DNA of 64,000 bases, taken from Psychrobacillus psychrotolerans. Its GTDB lineage: Bacteria > Bacillota > Bacilli > Bacillales_A > Planococcaceae. The stretch covers positions 124,001 through 188,000 of the forward strand of contig NZ_FOXU01000003.1 in assembly GCF_900115805.1 (NCBI RefSeq), read 5' to 3'. Of this stretch, positions 50,101 to 59,306 are shown one piece after another. The translations under genes were made by a program, and so were the position numbers. The notes under the pieces were generated by a model. It ran no database searches. It worked only from the letters and a program-made list of their open reading frames with translations, and had not been told where the DNA came from. How positions within the stretch are numbered: the stretch's first letter is position 1; each line of letters opens with the position of its first letter.

Positions 50101-52512
50101 ATGTTAGTTTCGACGAAATGGTTATCAGAATATGTAAATACACAAGGGTTAGATCCAAAAGATTTAGGAGAGAAAATCACACGTGCAGGTATTGAAGTGG
50201 ATGCTGTGATTGATCGTTCTCATGGAATGACAAATGTTGTCGTTGGGTATGTAAAAGAAAAAGTGAAACATCCGGAAGCGGATAAGCTGAATATTTGTCA
50301 GGTAGATGTTGGCGAAGAGACTACTCAAATTATCTGTGGAGCACCTAATGTAGAAGCAGGACAAAAAGTAATCGTTGCTCGTCCAGGAGCAGTACTTCCA
50401 GGCGGCATGAAGATTAAAAAAGCCAAGCTTCGCGGAGAAGAATCAAACGGTATGATTTGTTCGCTTCAAGAATTAGGGATTGAAGGACGCCTTGTTTCTA
50501 AAGCGTATGCGGATGGAATTTATGTTCTTCCGGAAACAGCAGTTCCAGGGGAAAGTGTACTCCCATTACTAGGCTTAGATGATGTAGTTTTAGAACTTGG
50601 GTTAACGCCTAACCGTTCGGACGCATTAAGTATGCTCGGAGTAGCTTATGAAGTTGGTGCAATTTTATCTGAGGATATGCAGTATCCTGAAGCATCTTAT
50701 TCGGAAAGCAATGAAAAAGCCTCTGATTATTTGAACTTAAAAGTAGAGGCAATGGAAGAAAATCCAATGTATATTGCAAAAGTTGTGAAGAATATTCAAG
50801 TGAAAGAATCACCACTTTGGTTACAACATCGTTTAATGGCTGCAGGTGTTCGTCCACATAATAATGTAGTAGATATTACGAACTATGTATTGATGGAATA
50901 CGGTCAGCCTCTACATGCATTTGACTATGATCGTCTAGAAACGAAAGAAATTGTTGTTCGTCTTGCAAGTGAAGGGGAAAAAATTGTTACCCTTGATGAT
51001 CAAGAACGTACATTAAAATCAAATCATTTAGTTATTACAAACGGTAAAGAGCCAATTGCCATTGCCGGTGTAATGGGTGGGGCTAATTCGGAAGTTCATA
51101 ATGATACGACAACGGTAGTTATCGAGTCAGCATACTTTGCTAGCGGATCAGTTCGTCAAACTTCAAAAGATCACAACCTACGCAGTGATGCGAGTGCGCG
51201 TTTTGAAAAAGGTGTCGATCCTAACCGTGTAATTCTTGCGGCAGAACGTGCAGCAAGTCTTCTTGCAGAGTTAGCAGGAGGAGAAGTGTTAGCTGGTTCA
51301 GTAATGGTTGATGAGCTAGACAAAACTCCAGCTGAAGTGGTTGTATCTCCGGACTTCATCAATAACCGTTTAGGGATGAAAATATCCTTAGAGGATATGA
51401 CATCAATTTTAACTAGATTGAAATTTGACTACCAAGCAGCGAATGGTCTTTTGTACATTAAAGCGCCAACTCGTCGTCAAGATATTAAAATTGAAGAAGA
51501 TATAATAGAAGAAATTGCTCGTATGTATGGCTATGATGAAATCCCAATGACTTTACCAGTCGAGGAATCTAAACCAGGCGGATTATCATCTTACCAAGCA
51601 AAACGTCGTCAAGTACGTGCCTATTTAGAAGGTGCAGGTCTTTACCAGGCGATTACGTATTCATTAACTTCTAAAGAAATGTCTCAAAAATTTGCTTTAG
51701 AAACTGCTCCTGTAACCGAGTTATTAATGCCAATGAGTGAAGATCGTAGTATCCTTCGTCAAAGCTTAATACCACATCTACTAGAAGCAGTAACATATAA
51801 TACAGCGCGCCAAGCAGATACAGTTGCGCTTTATGAAGTAGGATCTGTTTTCTTAGGTGAAACAGAATCAGGTTTACCTCATGAGCAAGAGCATCTAGCA
51901 GCAGTAATTTCTGGTAAATGGTTAGATCATAGCTGGCAGGGTGAGAAAAAAGCAGTTGATTTCTTTGTGTTAAAAGGAATTGTAGAAGGATTAATGGAAC
52001 TTCTTGGTCTTTCAAAAGAAGTTGTATTTGAACGTACTGAAGTAGACGGGTTACATCCTGGACGTACTGCTTCTATCAAATTAGCTGGAGAGGAAATTGG
52101 GTTAATCGCTCAATTACATCCATCAGAGCAAAAAACTCGTGATTTAAAAGAAACCTATGTATTGGAATTGAACTTAGCCAAAGTGCTAAACAAAGAAGTT
52201 GAAGCATTGTATTATGCACCAGTTTCTAAATTCCCGTCCATTTCACGTGATATTGCATTAGTCGTAGATAGTGAAAAAGCTACCGGAGAACTGCAAGCAA
52301 TTATCCATTTATCTGGTGGTAGATTACTTAAAAATGTACATCTATTCGATTTATATGAAGGAGAAAAAATGGAACCAGGCAAGAAGTCGGTTGCATTCTC
52401 CCTAACATATTTCGATCCAGAGCGTACACTTACAGATGAAGAAGTAGTAAATGCTCATAACAAAGTATTAAAAGCACTTGCTGAAAAAGCAGGAGCAGAG
52501 TTAAGAGGATAA
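50101..52512 (+). CDS. pheT: Phenylalanine--tRNA ligase beta subunit
   Basis: 803 residues from the ATG preceded by AAGGAGGAA; the frame is open further upstream inside pheS but this start gives the family N-terminus MLVSTKWLSEYV. Domains: tRNA-binding OB fold (~40-150; VVGYVKEKVKHPEADKLNIC), B3/B4 editing region (VDITNYVLMEYGQPLHAFD), B5, core and the C-terminal FDX-ACB anticodon domain (FPSISRDIALVV). Editing of Tyr-tRNA-Phe depends on B3/B4. Terminator follows. Confidence 0.98.
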   Translation: MLVSTKWLSEYVNTQGLDPKDLGEKITRAGIEVDAVIDRSHGMTNVVVGYVKEKVKHPEADKLNICQVDVGEETTQIICGAPNVEAGQKVIVARPGAVLPGGMKIKKAKLRGEESNGMICSLQELGIEGRLVSKAYADGIYVLPETAVPGESVLPLLGLDDVVLELGLTPNRSDALSMLGVAYEVGAILSEDMQYPEASYSESNEKASDYLNLKVEAMEENPMYIAKVVKNIQVKESPLWLQHRLMAAGVRPHNNVVDITNYVLMEYGQPLHAFDYDRLETKEIVVRLASEGEKIVTLDDQERTLKSNHLVITNGKEPIAIAGVMGGANSEVHNDTTTVVIESAYFASGSVRQTSKDHNLRSDASARFEKGVDPNRVILAAERAASLLAELAGGEVLAGSVMVDELDKTPAEVVVSPDFINNRLGMKISLEDMTSILTRLKFDYQAANGLLYIKAPTRRQDIKIEEDIIEEIARMYGYDEIPMTLPVEESKPGGLSSYQAKRRQVRAYLEGAGLYQAITYSLTSKEMSQKFALETAPVTELLMPMSEDRSILRQSLIPHLLEAVTYNTARQADTVALYEVGSVFLGETESGLPHEQEHLAAVISGKWLDHSWQGEKKAVDFFVLKGIVEGLMELLGLSKEVVFERTEVDGLHPGRTASIKLAGEEIGLIAQLHPSEQKTRDLKETYVLELNLAKVLNKEVEALYYAPVSKFPSISRDIALVVDSEKATGELQAIIHLSGGRLLKNVHLFDLYEGEKMEPGKKSVAFSLTYFDPERTLTDEEVVNAHNKVLKALAEKAGAELRG

Positions 52513-52523
52513 TGAATACATTT

Positions 52524-52556
52524 AGAGCAGTGCCAAATGGTGCTGCTCTTTTTTTA
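52524..52556 (+). terminator. Terminator of pheST
   Basis: AGAGCAGTGCC / GGTGCTGCTCT stem (two wobble pairs), AAAT loop, then 7 T. Confidence 0.88.
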
Positions 52557-52629
52557 TCAATTAAAAATAATTCAGAATAGTGTTTGAATTGTGCGGTGCA
52601 TAGGGAATAGAAAAAAGGGGAGGGGTTTT

Positions 52630-54045
52630 ATGGGATTAGGTTTTTGGACATGGACGATAACCATTATATTATCTTTGTTCTTTATTGGTATGTCGTTTTT
52701 CTTTAAAAAGAAGGCGGACGCAAGTTTTGCTCATTATGCGATAGCTGGAGGGACACTGCCTTTTTTCTTATTATTATTTACTGATATTGCTACTATTATG
52801 GGCGTTGGAAATTTTGTTGGTCATTCATCTAAGGGATATGAGATTGGGATAGCTAATATACCTTTTGTTATTGGTGAGCAAGGAGCCAAAATCATATTTG
52901 CTCTCGTATTTGCGGGATTTGCTGCAAAATTTACATACAAAACATTAGCAGAAATGATGAATGATTTAATCGTACGCGATCGTATCACTCGAAGTCTAGT
53001 TGCCATTTTGACTTCATCTATTATGATTGCTTGGGTCAGTGGCCAGGCTATGGGTATGGGTGCCTTGTTCTCGACTTTTACAGGGGCTGATCCTATTCTA
53101 ATGATATTAGTATTCTCGGCAGTGTTTATCATTTACACAGCTGTAGGTGGTATGTATTCAGTGGTATGGACAGACCTTATTCAAGGAGCAATTCTTATCG
53201 CAATAGCAGTGTGGTTTTACTTTCAAGTATTTAATCGAATTGATTTTAGCTATTCGACTCTTAAATCGGGTTTAGCAGATGTTGGATCGGGTGAACTAAT
53301 TCAAATGAATTTATCTGTAATGGAAGTGTTAACGCTGTTTGTGACAGGAACGTTGGGTGTCTTAGCTGCACAAGTGTATTGGCAACGTTGCTTTGCTTCT
53401 AAAAGTTCTAAGTCAGCAAGTCGTGCCATGCTTATCAGTGGGGTTGTTGCAATTATCTTTACGATTCTAGCAACTATTAGTGGGTTGATAGTTAAGATTC
53501 AAAATCCCACGCTCGATGCCAAAAATGCTATATCGTGGTTGATATTAGAAGAAATGACGCAATTTGCAGCGTTGGCTTTCTTTATCATGATTTTCATGGC
53601 TGCCATTTCTAGCGCTTCATCTCTTCTTCATTCTGCTGCTGTTGTAATCATCAATGATTTGGTTATTCCAAATATGAAAGAAAAAGAAGATGCATTTTAT
53701 CTTAAGTTAACAAGAGTTAGTGTGGTTGTGTTTGGTATGTTCACGATAGTTACTGCTATTTGGGCAGATTCTATTATTGACTTATTTTCTCTTGCATATT
53801 CGATGGCCGGTGGTGGAGTTGTTCCGGTATTAATAGTAGGGTTAATATGGAAGAATAAGAAAACCTCTGCCTTTGAAATGGGAACAAGAAATAGTCGTGT
53901 TTCTGTTTGGGGAGCACGTACTGGTATTTTGGCTGGAGCAGTTGTTTCTTTAACAATAGGAATATTATGGGGTGTCCTTGCATCAGTTATTATGACAATA
54001 GCTTTCTCGAAATTTTTACCTTCGAAAGAAACAATGATTAGTTAG
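52630..54045 (+). CDS. Sodium:solute symporter (SSS) family transporter
   Basis: 471 residues from the ATG behind GGGGAGGGG. About 13 TM segments with SSS features: the unwound first helix region IAGGTLPFFLLLFTDIATIMG and GVGNFVGHSSKGYEIG, YTAVGGMYSVVWTDLIQG (the family signature), and SSASSLLHSAAVVIIND in TM8-9, where the sodium site lies. Substrate cannot be told from sequence; a small organic ion such as proline, pantothenate or a carboxylate would fit the family. Confidence 0.88.
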   Translation: MGLGFWTWTITIILSLFFIGMSFFFKKKADASFAHYAIAGGTLPFFLLLFTDIATIMGVGNFVGHSSKGYEIGIANIPFVIGEQGAKIIFALVFAGFAAKFTYKTLAEMMNDLIVRDRITRSLVAILTSSIMIAWVSGQAMGMGALFSTFTGADPILMILVFSAVFIIYTAVGGMYSVVWTDLIQGAILIAIAVWFYFQVFNRIDFSYSTLKSGLADVGSGELIQMNLSVMEVLTLFVTGTLGVLAAQVYWQRCFASKSSKSASRAMLISGVVAIIFTILATISGLIVKIQNPTLDAKNAISWLILEEMTQFAALAFFIMIFMAAISSASSLLHSAAVVIINDLVIPNMKEKEDAFYLKLTRVSVVVFGMFTIVTAIWADSIIDLFSLAYSMAGGGVVPVLIVGLIWKNKKTSAFEMGTRNSRVSVWGARTGILAGAVVSLTIGILWGVLASVIMTIAFSKFLPSKETMIS

Positions 54046-54054
54046 GTGGAAAAA

Positions 54055-54110
54055 ACCTCCATCCAAATGAAAAACCCTGCTTTCGCAGGGCTTATCATTT
54101 GGATGGAGGT
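54055..54110. repeat. Long nested inverted repeat between convergent genes
   Basis: The outer 16-bp arms ACCTCCATCCAAATGA and TCATTTGGATGGAGGT are perfect. Inside is a CCCTGC / GCAGGG hairpin. On the minus strand the inner hairpin is followed by TTTTTC and serves as the terminator of the small HTH gene, whose last codons and stop are the right outer arm. Transcripts from either side can form a 56-nt double hairpin. Confidence 0.85.
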
Positions 54111-54289
54111 AGATTATGACTAATCCACCAATCCACATGATCTAAATTGAAAACGATCATATTTGCCATTGGTTTTAAATGAGGAATCTCTCTTTTTATA
54201 ATTAGTATGTCGATTTCCTCTTCAGTAAGTGGATATCCTACGGTATCTAAATATAAAGATAGCTTTTTAACTCCATAGGCTCTTCTCAA
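54095..54289 (-). CDS. Small excisionase-like helix-turn-helix protein
   Basis: 64 residues from a TTG with GAGGTG 5 bases upstream. The region LTEEEIDILIIKREIPHLKP followed by MIVFNLDHVDWWI has the layout of MerR-like HTH_17/excisionase domains (helix, REIPHxK turn, wing, DxxxWI). Function unknown: a small DNA-binding regulator or a domesticated phage-type protein. It stands alone with no integrase nearby. The stop lies in the arm of the inverted repeat. Confidence 0.6.
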   Translation of the reverse strand: MRRAYGVKKLSLYLDTVGYPLTEEEIDILIIKREIPHLKPMANMIVFNLDHVDWWISHNLPPSK

Positions 54290-54390
54290 TTAATCACCTC
54301 CCACCAAAATCTCTTTCCATAAAGAAAGTTTAGTAAAAGGTACTAATTTCAACTCTATATATGTTTAATACCCATTTTCACATAAAATAA

Positions 54391-55536
54391 TCATCCGTTT
54401 ATTTTATGTTTCCGTATAGTCAGTAGTATTCCAAATAAGACTCCGATGAAGGACATTGCTGAAATGATAAAGTAAAAAGACTGCCCACCAAATTCTTTAT
54501 AGAGGAAACCACCTGCATATGACGCAATAATACTAGATAAGCCAAAGAATAATAATGCTAAAACAGTTTGTCCAGTAGCTCGCCATTCCTTAGGCATAAT
54601 ATTATATAAATATTGAATAGCGGCGGTGTAGAAAATAGGGAATGTTAACATTTGTAATACTTGTAGGACAGTTAGAGTAACAGGGTTTGTGACATAGCCT
54701 GATATAAAAAAACGTAAGAAGTAAAAGAAGGTAGCGATCGTAATAATCTCCAACTCTTTACCTTTTCGAAGCCACCAAAAGCTGAGTGCAAAAATAATGA
54801 TTTCACTACCACCTGCTAAGAAAAAAGCAATCCCTACTAAGGATGTATCTCCTCCCAGTGCTTTGATATGTATTCCTAGAAATGTATCGTTCATACGTGC
54901 AGGGACAGAGCTTATGAATACTAATGCTAAGAATAGAGGCATCTCTTTGTTACGTAATACTTGTTTCAATCCTTTTATCGTCACAGGTTTTGGGGAAGCT
55001 TGCACATCCGGCATAAACCAAACAATTCCAAATGAGAGAAGCCCCAAGAGTACAAATAAAATAGATAGACTACTCACTCCAAAATAATCCATTGTAAACC
55101 CAGCAATTAAAGACAAAATGGCATAGCCAAGTGCACCATATGTACGGATAGATCCATAGCTAATACGGGCCATCTCTGAAACAGTAAAATTTAAACTCTC
55201 CGTTAATGGATCAAGTGGCATAAGGAAAAAATAAACTAACAACGCAAAAATAATTAGTAATACAAAGTTATCGAAGTTAAATAAAAAATAACCCGAAATA
55301 GCAGTCAATCCAACAAGTAGCAACATCACCTTGCGAATTGTTTTTGTTTTATCGCTGACGAACCCCCACAACGGTTGGGCTATTAAAGTTACAAAACCCC
55401 CAGTACCTACGATAATCCCTATTTCACTTGTAGATAATCCTTGTTCCCCTAAATACACAGGCAAGAACGGTATAAAAACTGCAAGCAAACCAAAAAACAA
55501 AAAATTATATCCCTTTAATAAAACATGTACCTTCAA
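54391..55536 (-). CDS. MFS transporter (MFS_1-like)
   Basis: 381 residues, 12 predicted TM segments. A TTG 8 bases after AAGGAG is the preferred start, as upstream ATG has no site. Motif A is recognisable in GFVSDKTKTIRKV after TM2 and the sequence resembles the MFS_1_like/phenylpropionate-permease-like group (AISYGSIRTYGALGY). The substrate is unknown; it may be a nucleoside, sugar or aromatic acid. A 183-bp AT-rich divergent gap separates it from the next gene. Confidence 0.85.
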   Translation of the reverse strand: MKVHVLLKGYNFLFFGLLAVFIPFLPVYLGEQGLSTSEIGIIVGTGGFVTLIAQPLWGFVSDKTKTIRKVMLLLVGLTAISGYFLFNFDNFVLLIIFALLVYFFLMPLDPLTESLNFTVSEMARISYGSIRTYGALGYAILSLIAGFTMDYFGVSSLSILFVLLGLLSFGIVWFMPDVQASPKPVTIKGLKQVLRNKEMPLFLALVFISSVPARMNDTFLGIHIKALGGDTSLVGIAFFLAGGSEIIIFALSFWWLRKGKELEIITIATFFYFLRFFISGYVTNPVTLTVLQVLQMLTFPIFYTAAIQYLYNIMPKEWRATGQTVLALLFFGLSSIIASYAGGFLYKEFGGQSFYFIISAMSFIGVLFGILLTIRKHKING

Positions 55537-55746
55537 GAAGAATTCTCCTTTTCTAAAAAACAAATAAAATATGATTTCAATTATTAACTTAATTATTGTA
55601 ACTGATTTAAATGGTAAATAGCCGTTTTTAATAGAATAAACTATGGAATTTAAATTAACTAATAAGTTAGAATAATAAATCTGCTATAATTTCTATTAAA
55701 AGAGAAGTTAAGTACTTAATTTGTCTGAATTGATTAGGGGGTAGGC

Positions 55747-56286
55747 ATGTTAAAACGAAGATATGGGGATCGTTCAGATTGGCAGCGGATTAAGAAGAGA
55801 GAGTATGCACAATCTTATGTGGATAAAGAGGAATTCACTGGATATATAACACTTCTTAACATGGTTCTGGTGGCGGAGCCCTTATGGGTGAAGTATGATG
55901 AAAAAAGTGTGTGCATTGTAGATGATGGATTTATGTGGTTACAACACTTTCCTAAAGGAAAACATTATTCTGTAACTACTATGTTTGATGCTAATGGGAA
56001 AGTGATTCAGTGGTATATCGATATTTGCAACGAAATAGGAATAGAGCATAATATTCCATGGTGGGATGACTTGTTTTTAGATATTATCGTATTTCCTACG
56101 GGAGAGATTATTCAACAGGATGCAGATGAACTGGAAGAGGCATTAATAAACGGTTGGGTTGATCAAAGCATGTACAACTTGGCATGGCATCAAGCAAATG
56201 AAATTACTACTAGTGTTGTAAGAAATAATTTTGGCTTACTTAATTATTCCTCAGTTCACAAGGAACTATTAACGAAACTTCTTTAA
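55747..56286 (+). CDS. DUF402 family protein (nucleoside di/triphosphatase-like)
   Basis: 179 residues. Beta-rich core with WVKYDEKSVCIVDDGFMWLQHFPKG-type strands, QWYIDICNEIG and WWDDLFLDIIVFPTG, the acidic DD-L-LD motif of DUF402 proteins. Some relatives act as nucleoside tri- or diphosphate phosphatases on a metal site built from these acids. TAGGGGGTAGGC precedes the ATG closely. A TATAAT at about 55684 may be its -10. GrpB-family gene follows within 15 bp. Confidence 0.82.
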   Translation: MLKRRYGDRSDWQRIKKREYAQSYVDKEEFTGYITLLNMVLVAEPLWVKYDEKSVCIVDDGFMWLQHFPKGKHYSVTTMFDANGKVIQWYIDICNEIGIEHNIPWWDDLFLDIIVFPTGEIIQQDADELEEALINGWVDQSMYNLAWHQANEITTSVVRNNFGLLNYSSVHKELLTKLL

Positions 56287-56301
56287 AAGGGAGAGATTTA
56301 A

Positions 56302-56832
56302 ATGCGTAAAGTGGAGGTAGTGGCATATTCAGAGGATTGGAAGAAAAAGTTTGATGAGGAAGCAATTCTTCTTCAACATATTTTCGGCATGGAGATTCAA
56401 ATTATCCATCATATTGGAAGCACGTCTGTAGAAAGATTGAGTTCAAAACCAATTATCGATATGATGCCTATAGTCCGAGATATAAGAAAAATTGACGCTT
56501 ATAACAGCGCAATGATTGCGATTGGTTATGAACCTAAAGGTGAAAATGGACTTCCTGGTCGTAGATACTTCCAAAAAGGTGGAGATAATCGAACGCATCA
56601 TGTCCATATGTATGAATTGGGTAATCCTGAAATTGAAAGACATCTTGTGTTTCGGGACTTTTTAAGAGTACATTCTATTATTGCAAGAAAGTACGGAGAT
56701 TTAAAAGAAGCACTAGCAGAGCAATTTCCATATGACATTGACGCTTATATTAATGGGAAAGATAAATTAGCCAAAGAGATTGAAAAACAAGCACTCCACT
56801 GGTATAAAAGTATTCCTAAAGTATCTTTGTGA
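56302..56832 (+). CDS. GrpB/UPF0157 family nucleotidyltransferase-like protein
   Basis: 176 residues. VVAYSEDWKKKFDEEA, IHHIGSTSVERLSSKPIIDM and HHVHMYELGNPEIERHLVFRDFLR are the GrpB family blocks; the GSTS..KPIIDM stretch is the nucleotidyltransferase-fold hallmark. Enzymatic role unknown; some members are fused to CoaE kinases. GGGAGAG precedes the ATG. It likely shares a transcript with the DUF402 gene. Confidence 0.9.
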   Translation: MRKVEVVAYSEDWKKKFDEEAILLQHIFGMEIQIIHHIGSTSVERLSSKPIIDMMPIVRDIRKIDAYNSAMIAIGYEPKGENGLPGRRYFQKGGDNRTHHVHMYELGNPEIERHLVFRDFLRVHSIIARKYGDLKEALAEQFPYDIDAYINGKDKLAKEIEKQALHWYKSIPKVSL

Positions 56833-56835
56833 AAA

Positions 56836-56868
56836 GGAAAAGCACGAAATGTAATTAACATTTCGTGC
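56836..56868 (-). terminator. Terminator of the minus-strand gene at 56903
   Basis: GCACGAAATGT / ACATTTCGTGC perfect stem with a 5-nt loop; the T run (TTTTC) follows on the minus strand. Confidence 0.78.
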
Positions 56869-56902
56869 AAAAAAAATTGGATCCAGATTTTCCCCAGAAA
56901 GT

Positions 56903-57394
56903 TTAACACCAAACGATAATTTCATATGGTGTGGTCTGGGCAGGTATACTTCTTGTAGTTGGACCATAAATAACAATTAAATTTCGATTCGCAGGACTTT
57001 TCGTAAAAGGCTGACCATTAGTCAATAATATTGGAGTATATGGTGTTACATTTAGTCTTAACTGTCCATCACTGCTTTCCAATTGGCTATTAAAGAAGTC
57101 CACTTTAACATTTCGATTTGTATTTTCTTCTACTATAATAAGTGCCTGGTACTGTGGTGGGTAAATCAGAGGAGCAGGGGCATCTCCATCATAGTATCCA
57201 GTTACCCTATCACCCACTGCTACCACCGCATGGTCTACAAAATAAGTAGCGGGGGACACCACGAAATTTACTGAATTTCCGTTGCCATTATCAACCGACA
57301 TTAATGTATAACAACCTTCGCCTTCACCATTAGCCCCTATCATAAAATCACTAATCCTGGTAACGGTACCCTGAAAAGCTTGAAAATTTACCAT
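56903..57394 (-). CDS. Uncharacterised protein with two tandem beta-rich repeats
   Basis: 163 residues from the ATG 7 bases after GGAGG. No signal peptide or TM segment. Two halves look homologous: VNFVVSPATYFVD ... YPPQYQALIIV (about 42-91) and LRLNVTPYTPILL ... TTPYEIIVW (about 115-162), each with a VsPxT strand, a loop and a P-x-Y-x-x-I-I strand. OB-like folding is possible. Cysteines are few (GCYTL and the C-terminal WC). Similar hypothetical proteins exist, to my recollection, in Bacillus and Clostridium; function unknown. Confidence 0.65.
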   Translation of the reverse strand: MVNFQAFQGTVTRISDFMIGANGEGEGCYTLMSVDNGNGNSVNFVVSPATYFVDHAVVAVGDRVTGYYDGDAPAPLIYPPQYQALIIVEENTNRNVKVDFFNSQLESSDGQLRLNVTPYTPILLTNGQPFTKSPANRNLIVIYGPTTRSIPAQTTPYEIIVWC

Positions 57395-57512
57395 ACTCAA
57401 ACCTCCATCGCTATTTAAACACGCACTTATACATGTTATGCATTTGAATGGTTTTGTGTTATCTAAATTTATTATTTAAAATTACCCAAATTTACTTTGT
57501 ATAAATTGTAGA

Positions 57513-58016
57513 TTACATTAAATATTCATAATAAGGCTCTTCTTGTTTTGTATCCTCAAACCACTTCATACTCACATAGGTGAACCCGATTTTTTCTAAA
57601 ATCTTTAATGAACCTATGTTTTGTGGATCTGCTGATGCAGTGATTATTCTAATATTTCCTTTGTTTTTAGCTAGCTTAAGGCAAGCTGCAGCTGCTTCTG
57701 TTGCAAAACCTTTTCCCCAAGATTTCTTACTAAAATGATAAATTAACTCTATTACTCCCGTCGAATCAGTTGGATTAAAACCAGCTGCTCCTATTACTAG
57801 ATCCGATTCTTTTTCTATTACTGCATAAACGGATAGACCTCTATCTTCATGTAATTTACGATATCCCTCTATAACTTTGGGAAGTAATTCATGTGCAGAA
57901 GGCCCATCACATAGTGACATGACTTCTTCGTCCCCCCAAAATTGCTGAGCGGCTTCCACATGTGATTGTTCAAATACACATAAATATAATCGCTCTGTTT
58001 CCCCAATAACTTTCAT
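57513..58016 (-). CDS. GNAT family N-acetyltransferase (RimJ/RimL-like)
   Basis: 167 residues from the ATG 9 bases after GGGAG. GETERLYLCVFE at the start, VIGAAGFNPTDSTGVIELIY in the core, SWGKGFATEAAAACLKLA as the acetyl-CoA pyrophosphate loop (Q/RxxGxG/A) and ADPQNIGSLKILEKIGF near the end, as in RimJ/L-type enzymes. Substrate unknown, possibly a protein N-terminus or small amine. It is directly downstream of rnhC (18 bp gap) and probably shares its transcript. Confidence 0.9.
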   Translation of the reverse strand: MKVIGETERLYLCVFEQSHVEAAQQFWGDEEVMSLCDGPSAHELLPKVIEGYRKLHEDRGLSVYAVIEKESDLVIGAAGFNPTDSTGVIELIYHFSKKSWGKGFATEAAAACLKLAKNKGNIRIITASADPQNIGSLKILEKIGFTYVSMKWFEDTKQEEPYYEYLM

Positions 58017-58033
58017 GTTGTACAACTCCCAAG

Positions 58034-58963
58034 CTAAAATCGTTTCTTGTTCACCATATTAATCGCTTTCCCAGTATTGGCAAAATGCCACTTTGTAATA
58101 GACTTGAGAAACTCTTCTCCATGCTTCAAATAAATTTTCGCTGCTATTTCATCAACCTTAGCACTTGCTCCTTTAGGTATCGTCGTACCCGCTATTTCGG
58201 TCAGACGATCCATTTCCTTCAAGAAAGCATATCTCGCTATGATTGATGCTGCTGCAACAGATACGTGAAGTTGCTCTGCTTTTGTAGAAAACAAAACATT
58301 TTCTCGGACGATTTCTTTCTCCGTTTTAATATGATTATAGTAAATACCGCGCTCCGCAAACTGATCGATTAATATATATGCCGGTTTTTCTGAGTCCATT
58401 TTTTTCAGTACATGCTTTAATGCTTGGTTATGCATAAGTGCTTTTATCTTACCTTGAGACGACCCACGAGACTGTATGTCATTGTATTTTTCGTTTTTCA
58501 ATACGAGGACACTATGTGTTAAAGTCGCCATTAAGTCAGGTGCCATTTTACGCATTATGTCATCTGTAAGCATTTTGGAATCCTTCACTCCTAAAGCTTT
58601 AACTAGCTCGACTTGTTCTGAACTGACAAAACATGCTGCAACTGTAATGGGACCAAAATAATCTCCAGTACCAGTTTCATCTGAACCTAGAACCGATAAG
58701 GTTGCAAAGTTAGGAGGTAAAAGATCTCCCTTCGCACCAGTTGTTGTAGTTTTAGTCGAACTTGTACCCCAAAGGGAAGCTTCGCGCGTAGAACCGTTTC
58801 CTTGAAACATCACCTTGCCAGATTTATAAATAGTAATGGCTGTATCTGCAAGCTTTGCTGCAAAAATAACCCCAGGAGCAGACCTCTCTACCTTAAATTT
58901 CATATAATGCGATTTAACTTTTTCGATTTCGTTTGGTTTCAATAATAAGACTGTATTTGACAT
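58034..58963 (-). CDS. rnhC: Ribonuclease HIII
   Basis: 309 residues from the ATG 7 bases after AAGGAA. A TBP-like N-terminal domain (1-~80, MSNTVLLLKPNEIEKVK), then the RNase H2-like fold with the catalytic acids in GSDETGTGDYFGP (Asp, Glu) and LIDQF, and the LHVSVAAASIIARYAF region. RNase HIII cuts RNA in RNA-DNA hybrids and cannot be replaced by Asp-containing HII motifs. Divergent from zapA, as in B. subtilis. Confidence 0.95.
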   Translation of the reverse strand: MSNTVLLLKPNEIEKVKSHYMKFKVERSAPGVIFAAKLADTAITIYKSGKVMFQGNGSTREASLWGTSSTKTTTTGAKGDLLPPNFATLSVLGSDETGTGDYFGPITVAACFVSSEQVELVKALGVKDSKMLTDDIMRKMAPDLMATLTHSVLVLKNEKYNDIQSRGSSQGKIKALMHNQALKHVLKKMDSEKPAYILIDQFAERGIYYNHIKTEKEIVRENVLFSTKAEQLHVSVAAASIIARYAFLKEMDRLTEIAGTTIPKGASAKVDEIAAKIYLKHGEEFLKSITKWHFANTGKAINMVNKKRF

Positions 58964-59041
58964 TCGTTCGTTCCTTTCTTCACATAGCAATCTATTTCGT
59001 GTTATTATTAGTATTAGGATTTTCTGAGGAGGGTTATGGCT

Positions 59042-59302
59042 TTGTCAGAACAAGAAAAAACACGAATTTCGGTTGATATATATGGACAGAATTATAAAAT
59101 GGTAGGTTCTGAATCGTCAGGCCATATGAGACTAGTAGCTTCAATGGTTGATGATAAAATGAGAGAAATAAATTCACATAATAGTCAACTAGATATTGCA
59201 AAACTTGCTGTACTCACAGCTGTGAATGCTGTAAATGATTACATAAAAGTAAAAGAACAATTAGAACTCTTAGAAGAAGAATTGAAAAGATTAAAGGACT
59301 GA
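59042..59302 (+). CDS. zapA: Cell division protein ZapA
   Basis: 86 residues. TTG is preferred over the ATG six bases earlier, which lies only 3 bases from GGAGG; the TTG product [16 protein letters not shown] matches known ZapA. N-terminal globular part with [18 protein letters not shown] and a C-terminal coiled coil ([10 protein letters not shown]). ZapA bundles FtsZ at mid-cell. cvpA starts 4 bp later. Confidence 0.93.
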   Translation: MSEQEKTRISVDIYGQNYKMVGSESSGHMRLVASMVDDKMREINSHNSQLDIAKLAVLTAVNAVNDYIKVKEQLELLEEELKRLKD

Positions 59303-59306
59303 AAAC

